Assembly: GCA_964525625.1 (NCBI GenBank) | Contig: CAZGKY010000049.1 | Location: 1 to 14,212 of the forward strand | Source of the DNA: Stramentimicrobium sp964525625 | GTDB taxonomy: Bacteria; Atribacterota; Phoenicimicrobiia; Phoenicimicrobiales; Stramentimicrobiaceae | Reading direction: 5' to 3' | DNA: 14,212 bases | In this document: one piece after another, positions 7,449 through 14,212 of the stretch | Numbering within the stretch: position 1 is the first letter of the stretch | Layout of the letters: each line of letters begins with the position of its first letter | Made by a program: the position numbers and the translations under genes | Notes under the pieces: generated by a model | Databases searched by the model: none | What the model saw: only the letters and a program-made list of their open reading frames with translations | Told to the model about the DNA's origin: nothing

Positions 7449-8780
7449 ATGAATAATTTACGAGACCTTACCAAAAAGCTTAATAGTCCTATTAAATCAG
7501 AACGCTGGTATGCTATTGAAGAAATGGGAAGGCTAATAAAAAAGGGAGAAATTATTGGTCAGGAAAGTGAAGAAGTTAACAATCATGTTCATACCATCTA
7601 TTCTTTTAGTCCCTATTCTCCTGCCTATGCTGCCTTCCTGGCCTGGAAAGCCGGGCTTAGAACCATAGGTATTATGGACCATGATTCTATTGCTGGAGGT
7701 GAAGAGCTATTATATGCTGGTCAGAACTTCGGCTTGGCTACCACAGTAGGTATAGAAATAAGAGTGAACTTCAGTAATACCAGAATACAGGGAAGGCAGA
7801 TAAATAGCCCTGATTCTAAAAACATTGCCTATATTGCTCTTCACGGTATAGCCAGAAACCAGTTTTCCAGAACAGAAGAGTTTCTTAAACCCATTAAGGA
7901 AAGACGTAATATACGAAATTATTTTATGGTAGAAAGAATGAATCAATTTTTTATTAATCTAGGCATCGAAAAAATTGATTATTATCAGGATGTATTTCCC
8001 TTATCTAAGGCTGATGAAGGTGGTAGTATTACTGAAAGACACCTTCTTTTCGCTCTGGCGAAAAAGTTAATTCAAAAAAATGGTAAAGGGGAAAAACTGA
8101 TTAATTTTTTAAAGGAAAAATTAAAAATATTTATCCCAGACAAAATTAAATCATACTTAATGGATACTACTAATCAAAACTATACTTATGATCTGCTGGG
8201 AATTTTAAAGAGTTCATTTATGGAGAATATTTATTTGGAACCAGACTATGAGGAGTGTATTTCCGTTTATGAAGCAATAGACTTTGCCCATTCCATAAAT
8301 GCTATTCCCGCCTATGCTTATTTAGGTGATGTACTGGAATCTCCTACTGGTGATAAAAAGAGTCAGAATTTTGAGGATGATTATCTGGAAGAATTATTTG
8401 CTGAGATAAAAAAGATTGGTTTTAAGGCAGTAACCTATATGCCACCGCGTAACACTGCCCAACAATTACAAAGAGTGCAAAAGCTCTGTCAGGACTACCA
8501 TTTAATGGAGATAAGTGGAGTGGATATCAATCAGCCCAGACAGAGTTTTAATTGTCCACAGATACTAAATCCCTCTTTTAGACATTTAATCGATATGACC
8601 TGGGCTTTAATTGCTCATGAGAAGTTGACTAATTACAATCTGCGCTATGCTCTTTTTCATGAGCAAAATCCTTTGCGAAATCATTCCTTAGCATATAAAC
8701 TCAAAGTTTATAGTGCTATTGGCCGACAGATTGATCCTTATAATCCAGAGCATGTTGTTCATTTATTACCTGAAGAATAG
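7449..8780 (+). CDS. PHP-domain metal-dependent hydrolase, putative phosphoesterase
   Basis: This 443-residue protein starts with a short helical segment, then a PHP domain. Metal ligands visible are H46 and H48 (NNHVHTIYSFSP), D77/H78/D79 (GIMDHDSIAGG) and E103 (VGIEIRV), with further histidines in IALHGIA and FAHSINAIP. The usual late G-x-D-x-H motif reads SGVDINQPRQSF, so the final histidine is replaced by asparagine. PHP enzymes hydrolyse phosphate esters or act as polymerase/exonuclease domains. A stand-alone copy of this length within a sugar cluster suggests a small-molecule phosphatase, but the substrate is unknown. No good Shine-Dalgarno precedes ATG 7449. An ATG with an immediate stop (ATG AAC CAA TAA at 7432) lies just upstream. 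The PHP gene follows E1 by 66 bp and precedes the SDR gene by 38 bp, consistent with one transcript. Confidence 0.8.
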   Translation: MNNLRDLTKKLNSPIKSERWYAIEEMGRLIKKGEIIGQESEEVNNHVHTIYSFSPYSPAYAAFLAWKAGLRTIGIMDHDSIAGGEELLYAGQNFGLATTVGIEIRVNFSNTRIQGRQINSPDSKNIAYIALHGIARNQFSRTEEFLKPIKERRNIRNYFMVERMNQFFINLGIEKIDYYQDVFPLSKADEGGSITERHLLFALAKKLIQKNGKGEKLINFLKEKLKIFIPDKIKSYLMDTTNQNYTYDLLGILKSSFMENIYLEPDYEECISVYEAIDFAHSINAIPAYAYLGDVLESPTGDKKSQNFEDDYLEELFAEIKKIGFKAVTYMPPRNTAQQLQRVQKLCQDYHLMEISGVDINQPRQSFNCPQILNPSFRHLIDMTWALIAHEKLTNYNLRYALFHEQNPLRNHSLAYKLKVYSAIGRQIDPYNPEHVVHLLPEE

Positions 8781-8818
8781 ATTATTTTCTGGTTAATTGG
8801 TACTACCGGGAGGATTTT

Positions 8819-10069
8819 ATGATAGATATATATCTCAATATGATTGTTCCCCTAGTTAGGGGCCTTAGTTATGATGGGGGAAAAGGTAGATTTATTAAAT
8901 ACCAACCTACTCTCCAGACGATTGTACAACTTCAGACCCGGATAAAGGAACTTTCTCGAAATGGGAAAATAGAAAGCCCCCCTCTTATTATTGAGCTGGC
9001 TCTTGATAAAGAATATATACTCAATAAGAAGGAAGATATTATAAAAAGACTTGCTCAGTATTACCAACAATATTTACGAAGATATAAACATCATCCCAGG
9101 ATTATTATAATTGACCAGCAAGCAATTTTATTTTCAGGCTCTAATTACCTAGAATGTTTGGCAATAGAGAAAGATCCCTTAGCTGCACTATTGAGTATTC
9201 CAGCGATCAGAGAAGATACTTCCGTAACAGAATTTGGGTCCAGCAATAGTGTAGAAGGGAAGATTATTGTGGTTACCGGAGGTGCTCAGGGGATTGGAGC
9301 CTGTCTGGCCAGATACCTGGTCAAAATGGGCGCTTTTTTGGTTATAACTGATATTAATAAAGCTGGAGCGGAACAATTGGTATTAGAATTAAATAATCTT
9401 AACAATAAAATGTGTGCCTTAGCCCTGGGTGCTGATGTGACTGATGAGCAATCAGTTCAGGAAATGGTGGAGGAAATTGTCAAAAACTTGGGAGGTATAG
9501 ATGTTTTTATAAATAATGCCGGAGTGCTCAAAGCCGGGAGTGTTAAAGAAATGGATTATCAAGATTTTCAGTATGTGAACAGGGTAAATTATTTTGGTTA
9601 TTTTTTATGTACTAAATATGTATCCCGGGTAATGGCTTGGCAGAACAAAGGGCATACTGATTACTGGACTGATATTATTCAAATAAATTCCAAATCTGGA
9701 TTAGAAGGTTCCTATAAAAATTGTGCTTATGCTGGAAGTAAATTTGCTGGTATAGGCTTGACCCAGAGCTTTGCCAAAGAGTTAATAGAAGACAATATTA
9801 AGGTAAATGCCATATGTCCTGGCAATTTTTTTGAAGGCCCTCTCTGGTCTGACCCTCAAAATGGTCTTTTTGTGCAATATTTAAAAAGTGGCAAAGTACC
9901 TGGAGCTCGCACTATTGATGATGTGAGAAAATTTTATGAGGCAAAGATACCCCTGGGTAGGGGGTGTAATTGTGAAGATATTGTAAAGGCAGTATTGTAT
10001 GTTATAAGACAGAAGTATGAAACTGGTCAAGCCTTACCTGTTACTGGTGGACAGGTTATGCTAAGCTAA
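8819..10069 (+). CDS. SrlD/SorD-like short-chain dehydrogenase with N-terminal extension
   Basis: Residues from about 145 to the C-terminus form a classical SDR: cofactor motif TGGAQGIG (153-160), NNAG, catalytic S291, Y304 and K308. The segments IQINSKSGLEGS, KFAGIGLTQSFAKEL, IPLGRGCNCEDI and TGQALPVTGGQVM closely match sorbitol-6-phosphate 2-dehydrogenase (SrlD/SorD), which oxidises D-glucitol-6-phosphate to D-fructose-6-phosphate with NAD+. The total of 416 residues exceeds SrlD (about 259) because of about 140 extra N-terminal residues, including a YYQQYLRRYKHHPRIIIID segment. These weakly recall the C-terminal end of the class II aldolase half in aldolase-SDR fusions such as the rhamnulose-phosphate aldolase type, but that is tentative. 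Start ATG 8819 has a good GGGAGG (8808-8813). The SorE-like gene follows by 51 bp and fits the same pathway. Confidence 0.87.
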   Translation: MIDIYLNMIVPLVRGLSYDGGKGRFIKYQPTLQTIVQLQTRIKELSRNGKIESPPLIIELALDKEYILNKKEDIIKRLAQYYQQYLRRYKHHPRIIIIDQQAILFSGSNYLECLAIEKDPLAALLSIPAIREDTSVTEFGSSNSVEGKIIVVTGGAQGIGACLARYLVKMGAFLVITDINKAGAEQLVLELNNLNNKMCALALGADVTDEQSVQEMVEEIVKNLGGIDVFINNAGVLKAGSVKEMDYQDFQYVNRVNYFGYFLCTKYVSRVMAWQNKGHTDYWTDIIQINSKSGLEGSYKNCAYAGSKFAGIGLTQSFAKELIEDNIKVNAICPGNFFEGPLWSDPQNGLFVQYLKSGKVPGARTIDDVRKFYEAKIPLGRGCNCEDIVKAVLYVIRQKYETGQALPVTGGQVMLS

Positions 10070-10120
10070 TAAAATAAGAAAAACGTTTAATGAAGGGAAA
10101 ACAGGGAGTTAGATACTGCT

Positions 10121-11383
10121 ATGAAAACAAAGGCGGTTCGGATTTATGGGAAAAATGATTTACGTCTGGAAGAGTTTGAATTACCTCCCAGGCAAGATGA
10201 TGAAATATTAGCTCATGTTATATCTGATAGTTTATGTCTTTCTTCTTATAAAGCAGCTATTCAGGGACCAGAACACAAGAGGGTGCCAGATAATGTTCAC
10301 GAGAATCCTACCATTATTGGACATGAGTTTTGTGGAGAGATTGTTGAGGTAGGGAAAAAGTGGCAGCATAAATTTCATAGTGGAGAGAAATTTGCTATTC
10401 AGCCAGCCTTAAATTATCAAGGATCACTGGATGCCCCCGGCTATTCTTTTCCTTTTATTGGTGGTGATGCCACCTATATTATTATCCCCAATCAGGTAAT
10501 GGAGATGAATTGTTTGCTTCATTATGAAGGTGAGGCTTTTTATGGTGGTTCTTTAGCAGAACCAATGTCCTGTATTATTGGTGCCTTTCATACTAGTTTT
10601 CATACTACTCCAGGGGAATATGTTCATCATATGGGAATAAAAGAAAAAGGAAATATGCTTATTTTGGGTGGAGCAGGACCGATGGGTCTGGGTATGATTG
10701 ATTATACTTTGCATAGGAAAGAGAGACCATTATTACTGGTAATAACAGATGTTGACGATGAGCGATTGACCAGAGCAGGAAAGATATTTTCAATTTCTGA
10801 GGCTGCTCTATTGGGAGTGCAACTTATTTACCTTAATCCCAGAGAAGGAAAAAATATAAGAACATTATTGCTTTCATTAAGTGGGGGAAAGGGGTATGAT
10901 GACATATTTGTTATGGCTCCTATCAGAGAAGTTGTTGAGTTAGCCGATTCCTTATTAGCTAGAGATGGATGTTTAAATTTTTTTGCTGGACCTACATATA
11001 ACAATTTTACTGCTATGGTGAATTTTTATAATATTCATTATTTATCCACTCATCTGGTGGGAAGTAGCGGTGGTAATACGGAGGATATGATTGAAGCACT
11101 GGAAATGATGGGGAAAAATCTGATTAATCCTGCAGCAATGATTACCCACATTGGTGGATTAAACTGTGTGGTGGATACTACACTTAATTTGCCCCAAATT
11201 CCTGGTGGAAAGAAATTAATTTATACCAATATCGAAATGGAACTCACTGCTCTTTCTGATATACCAAAGAAAGTAAAGAATAATCCGTTAATGAAAGGAT
11301 TGGCTGATCTTTTATCAGAAAGTAATGGATTATGGTCACCCCGAGCGGAAAAATATTTACTTACTCATGCCCAGCCTATTTAG
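10121..11383 (+). CDS. sorE: L-sorbose-1-phosphate reductase-like MDR dehydrogenase
   Basis: This 420-residue medium-chain dehydrogenase resembles SorE along its length: KAVRIYGKNDLRLEEFELP, ISDSLCLSSYKAA, IIGHEFCGEIVEVGKKWQHKF and PGYSFPFIGG. Catalytic zinc ligands visible are C39, H68/E69 and E147 (SLAEP). The four-cysteine structural zinc lobe of typical alcohol dehydrogenases is absent, which I recall is also true of SorE. The Rossmann motif is GGAGPMG (183-189). SorE reduces L-sorbose-1-phosphate to D-glucitol-6-phosphate in the cytoplasm, the substrate of the SrlD/SorD-type enzyme encoded just upstream. The start ATG 10121 is supported by homology; GGGAG (10104-10108) lies 12 nt before it, rather far. 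A terminator-like hairpin follows. No sorbose PTS is in the window, so the true substrate could be a related sugar phosphate. Confidence 0.85.
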   Translation: MKTKAVRIYGKNDLRLEEFELPPRQDDEILAHVISDSLCLSSYKAAIQGPEHKRVPDNVHENPTIIGHEFCGEIVEVGKKWQHKFHSGEKFAIQPALNYQGSLDAPGYSFPFIGGDATYIIIPNQVMEMNCLLHYEGEAFYGGSLAEPMSCIIGAFHTSFHTTPGEYVHHMGIKEKGNMLILGGAGPMGLGMIDYTLHRKERPLLLVITDVDDERLTRAGKIFSISEAALLGVQLIYLNPREGKNIRTLLLSLSGGKGYDDIFVMAPIREVVELADSLLARDGCLNFFAGPTYNNFTAMVNFYNIHYLSTHLVGSSGGNTEDMIEALEMMGKNLINPAAMITHIGGLNCVVDTTLNLPQIPGGKKLIYTNIEMELTALSDIPKKVKNNPLMKGLADLLSESNGLWSPRAEKYLLTHAQPI

Positions 11384-11402
11384 TAACTGTATTTCAAGTT
11401 AT

Positions 11403-11438
11403 AAAGAGTAATAGGAACAATAGAATTATTCTCTTTTT
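11403..11438 (+). terminator. Probable intrinsic terminator after the sorE-like gene
   Basis: AAAGAG (11403-11408) pairs with CTCTTT (11431-11436), continued by AATA (11410-11413)/TATT (11427-11430) with one bulged T, and followed by a short T run. It lies 20 nt past the stop codon and would end the rightward gene cluster. Confidence 0.55.
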
Positions 11439-11654
11439 ACTGTATGATTAGGAAATAATACGTGAGTTTGCCTTGCCTCGCTAGTGCCCTTTGTACTTTT
11501 GTGTACCATTTAGCAAAAAAGGATACTTAACTAACATTTATTTTCTTGTTAAGAAAAGGAAGATAGGAGCAATTTCAGAATATTCCCTTTAGTGTAACAA
11601 GGGTAAAATAGAATTTACATCTCCGGATGACTAGAAAAAATTTAGCTCAACCTA
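11439..11654. other. Gene-free stretch with no recognised content
   Basis: No credible open frame on either strand. Small inverted repeats are present (GTAC-TTTTGT-GTAC around 11493; CTTAAC/GTTAAG bracketing 11527-11554), and a locally GC-richer patch lies near 11469-11490. I recognise no RNA gene or element here. Confidence 0.5.
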
Positions 11655-11682
11655 TTGACATATGAAAAATATTTGTTAAAAT
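11655..11682 (+). promoter_or_regulatory. Sigma-A-type promoter inside the intergenic region
   Basis: TTGACA (11655-11660, perfect -35) is separated by 16 bp from TAAAAT (11677-11682, five of six bases of the -10 consensus). No gene starts downstream on this strand. The next clear feature is a strong hairpin at 11736, so transcription would give a short RNA of roughly 85-90 nt. Confidence 0.5.
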
Positions 11683-11688
11683 TTAAAA

Positions 11689-11776
11689 CAATTAAATATT
11701 ATTTCAAATAAAACTTTTTCATTTTTAAACCTCCTAACTAAATTACCCGGCGGAAGCCGGGTAATTTAGTTTTATC
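11689..11776 (+). ncRNA. Candidate small RNA with a CCUCCU motif and terminator hairpin
   Basis: This is inferred from the promoter at 11655-11682 and the terminator-like hairpin at 11736-11771. The predicted transcript is A/U-rich and apparently unstructured until CCUCCU (11730-11735), which lies immediately 5' of the hairpin. CCUCCU is complementary to the AGGAGG ribosome-binding consensus, a seed type used by several bacterial sRNAs. The exact 5' end is a guess, counted about 7 nt past the -10. Confidence 0.3.
11736..11775. terminator. Strong 16-bp intrinsic terminator hairpin
   Basis: AACTAAATTACCCGGC (11736-11751) and GCCGGGTAATTTAGTT (11756-11771) pair perfectly around a GGAA tetraloop, followed by TTTATC. 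The GC-rich core is at the loop end and the stem base is A/T-rich. It is the most stable hairpin in the window and could act on both strands between the convergent gene groups. Confidence 0.7.
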
Positions 11777-11827
11777 ACAATTACTTATACTAATTAAGTT
11801 AAAACTAATTGTTATTTAAGAAAAAAC

Positions 11828-12071
11828 TTTTATTTAACCATCAAAAAACCACCTGCTAAGAAGAATGTGGTAATGGTTAAATAAAATGGTTTTACCATAA
11901 AAAGATGAACATAAGCCCGATGATAATAGGGTACCTGAAGTCCCAGGTTGGCAATACCCTTGCTTAAGAAAGATTAGGGCTAGCTAAAGGTATAAATAAA
12001 AAATTGCCAGAAAAAGAGCAAAAAAGTTAAACCCCTCACTGGGGTTCTTAAAACCACCTGCTATGCAGGTG
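11828..12071 (+). repeat. Structured gene-free element, copy B
   Basis: TTTTATTTAACCAT (11828-11841) and ATGGTTAAATAAAA (11873-11886) are a perfect 14-bp inverted repeat enclosing ACCAC (11848-11852)/GTGGT (11867-11871). A small ATGGT-TTT-ACCAT hairpin follows (11886-11898). The central stem AGCCC (11914-11918)/GGGCT (11977-11981) encloses GGGT (11929-11932)/ACCC (11956-11959) and CCTG/CAGG (11934-11947). Two hairpins end the element: AACCCC-TCACT-GGGGTT (12030-12046) and CACCTGC-TAT-GCAGGTG (12055-12071). AAAACCACCTGCTA occurs twice (11845-11858 and 12050-12063), so GCAGGTG could pair with either copy. The layout parallels copy A at 4614-4876. Read leftward, the end hairpins also look like a terminator for the leftward gene, whose stop is 11 bp away. 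Confidence 0.65.
12026..12071 (-). terminator. Tandem hairpins that could terminate the HD-GYP gene
   Basis: On the minus strand the transcript leaving the stop codon (12082-12084) meets CACCTGC/GCAGGTG and then TTTT, and next AACCCC/GGGGTT followed by TTTAACTTTTTT. The second is a plausible intrinsic terminator. These are also the 3' hairpins of element B, so the two readings overlap and may both be true. Confidence 0.5.
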
Positions 12072-12081
12072 CGAAATTTAC

Positions 12082-14164
12082 TTATTTTACGTTTCGATTT
12101 CTTATCACTTCTAAAAAGACCTTAACTAGTTCTGGATCAAACTGGCTACCAGCATTTTTGCGTATCTCTTCCCAAGCCTCCTCCTGGTTGATACTTTTTT
12201 TATAATTTCTATTAGATTGCATAACATCATAGGCATCAGCAATAGCAATAATCCTGGAAAGCAGAGGAATCTCCAGTTCTTTCAAGCCTGTTGGATATCC
12301 CGTGCCATCCCATCTTTCATGATGGTACAAAACTTCTTTGGCAATGGAGGAAAAATTTGGAATATTTTTGGTAATTCGGTAGCCAATCTGGCAATGGTTC
12401 TTTAGTGTTTGCCATTCCTCATCAGTGAGAGGTTCAGTCTTGAATAAAATTCTCTCCGGAATACCAATTTTACCAATATCATGTAACAGGGCTAATAAGT
12501 GAAGTCTATTTAAATCATAATGTTTTAAGCCCATTTTTTGGCCTATCAAAGAGGAGATTTTAGCTACACTTTGGAGATGACTTTCTGTAGGCACATCTCT
12601 TTTTACTAGAATAGTCAGAAAGGCATTCAGAAGATGTTTTTCCCTGCTTTTAGCATTGAATAGTTTATTCTCATACATCTTATTATCAGCCTCTTTAATA
12701 ATCTCTTCACAATTAACCAGGGTGCCCTCTTGAGTAGCAAATCCTATGGAAATATTAGGATTAAGATAGGCTGGTTGGAAAGAGTTTCTTTGGCAATCTC
12801 TATTTAATCTCTGACAGAAGGCTTCTACATCTGATTTTGAAGTATTAGGTAGAATAATAGCAAATTCGTCACCCCCCAACCGTGCCAAAACATCAACTTC
12901 CCGGGAATTACGTTTTAATAATGATGCTAAATTTTTCAGTAATTCATCCCCTTGCTGATGTCCGAAGGCATCATTAACTGCCTTCAAGCCATTAATGTCA
13001 ATCATTACTATACTTAAGGGATAAAATCTGGGATGATTCATTCTTTTTAACTCTTCTTCGAAGTAAGCCCTGTTATACAAACCAGTGAGGGTATCATGAA
13101 AACTGATATAGGTTATCCTTTCTTCACTCTTCTTTCTTACAATGGCAGTAGCAACCTGATCAGCTACTATTTCCATCAATTCAATATCCTTTTCCGAATA
13201 GCAAACCGGATTGTAATAATTCTGAACAGTCATAGCCCCGATTACCTTGCCTTCAATTTTTAGAGGGACACTTAACCAGGATATTTCTCGGGTAACAACT
13301 CCTGCATCTTGAACCTGACCTTCCAGTACTAATTCTTGAATCTGTTGATAATTTAATAGTAGAGACTGCTGGTGTTTAATAAGGTAATCGGTAAGAGTTT
13401 TTTTATTTTTTATCTTTTCTGGAGAAAAGCCAGACTCCTCCTTTTCATCATGAAAATAGACAAAATTTAGTTTTTCCTTCTGTTCATCTAAAAGGGCAAT
13501 ATAAAAATTATCAGCATTAATGACCTTTTTCAATTCACTGTGGATAGTAATATAAAGTTGAGCCAGTGTAATCTGAGAGTTAGCTGCCTGGGAAATGTTA
13601 TAGAGAACCTGTTTCAAACTCTCATTTTTTTTCTGTTCGCTAATATTTTCGTAGAGAGCAATAACACCCTGAACCTGGCCTGAAATTTTTACCTGAGAAG
13701 TAGATATTTGCACAGGAATATCTTTTCCCTCTTTTGATCTACGATAAGTTTCGTATTTGATTAAGGGTGAGCAGGAAGCTTTTTTGGTTAGTTTTTTCCC
13801 TTCCTCTATTTTTTCTGGGGGATAAAAATTTATCTCATCAATATGTTTGCCTAAAATATCTTCCCGGGTATAACCGAATAATGCACTAAATTGAGGATTA
13901 ATATCTTTAATATTACCTTCTTTGTCTTGGTAAAGAGCAGCTAAGGGATTGCTTCTGAATAGAGAAATAAACTTCTCTTCATTTTGACGGATTTCCTCTT
14001 CTGATCTTTTTCTTTCAATAGCGGTGGCGATTTGTTCAGAAACAAATTCCATTAAGCTGATATCCTTTTGTGAATAAATATTGTTTTTGTCATAATTTAC
14101 CACTGCCATGGAGCCTATAATGTGATTGCCAATCTTCAGGGGTACTCCCAACCAGGTGGTTTCT
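12082..14164 (-). CDS. GAF-PAS-GAF-GGDEF-HD-GYP cyclic-di-GMP signalling protein, 5' truncated
   Basis: The reading frame runs leftward to TAA (12082-12084). Its true start is missing, because the contig turns into adapter at 14165; the first genuine residues are ETTWLGVPLK. Domains in order: the end of a GAF domain, a PAS domain with S-box features (NPLAALYQDKEGNIKDINP), a second GAF domain resembling the first (WLSVPLKIEGKVIGAMTVQNY), a GGDEF domain with intact LGGDEF (about 12863-12877) preceded by an RxxD inhibitory site five residues upstream, and a C-terminal HD-GYP domain with HDIGK (about 12472-12483) and HHERWDGTGYP (about 12294-12326). It may both make and degrade cyclic-di-GMP in response to ligands bound by its sensor domains. 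The visible part has no membrane segment. It converges on the sugar cluster and is probably unrelated to it. Confidence 0.9.
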
Positions 14165-14212
14165 AGATCGGAAGAGCACACGTCTGAACTCCAGTCACGA
14201 GATTCCATCTCG
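14165..14212 (+). other. Illumina TruSeq adapter contamination at the contig end
   Basis: Bases 14165-14198 match the TruSeq read-2 adapter (beginning AGATCGGAAGAGC and ending CCAGTCAC). They are followed by the 8-base index GAGATTCC (14199-14206, which I recall as the i7 index D704) and ATCTCG (14207-14212), the start of the flow-cell sequence. This is synthetic DNA left by incomplete trimming. Reverse translation of the adapter gives the familiar artefact SSDVCSSDL, which would be wrongly attached to the N-terminus of the leftward protein. Confidence 0.98.

Noticed and set aside
11699..11735. Minus-strand micro-ORF of seven codons (MKKFYLK) with a perfect AGGAGG 7 nt upstream
   Set aside because: It is too short to support. 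The AGGAGG is the complement of the CCTCCT proposed for the plus-strand small RNA, and nothing follows it.
11828..12071. CRISPR-like array because of repeated CCACCTGCTA and hairpins
   Set aside because: Only two copies of a 14-base repeat about 205 bases apart, with no regular spacers and no cas genes.
14164..14208. ATG at 14208 on the minus strand as the true start of the HD-GYP protein
   Set aside because: It lies within the adapter; the first 15 residues are translated synthetic sequence or junction.

Overview
The window reads as a chromosomal segment of a low-GC, AT-rich anaerobe-like bacterium. Poly-A/T intergenic DNA, AGGAGG-type ribosome binding sites and the mix of protein families would suit a Firmicutes (Clostridia/Halanaerobia-like) or Atribacterota-like lineage. 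That placement is inference, because there is no rRNA or other marker gene here. The right end is not genomic: bases 14165-14212 are an Illumina TruSeq read-2 adapter with its i7 index, so this is the raw end of an assembled contig, probably from a metagenome or single-cell library.

Layout. Bases 1-723 hold the 3' part of a URO-D/MtaA-like gene. Next come fucU (L-fucose mutarotase, 830-1249) and fucI (L-fucose isomerase, 1404-3191). A 2-oxoacid dehydrogenase pair follows: E2 acyltransferase (3359-4603) and a large fused alpha-beta E1 (4926-7382). No E3 is visible. Then a PHP-domain protein (7449-8780), a SrlD/SorD-like short-chain dehydrogenase with an unexplained N-terminal extension (8819-10069) and a SorE-like L-sorbose-1-phosphate reductase (10121-11383). 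All eight point rightward. From 12082 to 14164, in the opposite direction, lies a truncated GAF-PAS-GAF-GGDEF-HD-GYP cyclic-di-GMP protein.

How it may work. FucU and FucI supply L-fuculose (or D-ribulose from D-arabinose). The SorE-like and SrlD-like pair matches the known route L-sorbose-1-phosphate -> D-glucitol-6-phosphate -> D-fructose-6-phosphate. E1/E2 would oxidise pyruvate or another 2-oxoacid to an acyl-CoA. The cluster therefore looks like a sugar/polyol catabolic locus with an oxo-acid dehydrogenase embedded in it. Transporter, kinase, aldolase, E3 and regulator are not in the window.

Noncoding DNA. The most interesting signal is a pair of about 250-bp gene-free elements (about 4614-4876 and 11828-12071). 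They share an exact 18-base core and a common order of helices: a long terminal inverted repeat, a nested central stem, then two hairpins at the 3' end. The central helices pair with different bases in the two copies, as expected of a structured RNA or a palindromic non-autonomous mobile element. The 14-base core of this motif also occurs just upstream of fucI. The 698-bp gap at 11384-12081 additionally holds a probable terminator after the sorE-like gene and a possible short RNA (promoter at 11655, strong hairpin at 11736-11771) carrying an exposed CCUCCU.
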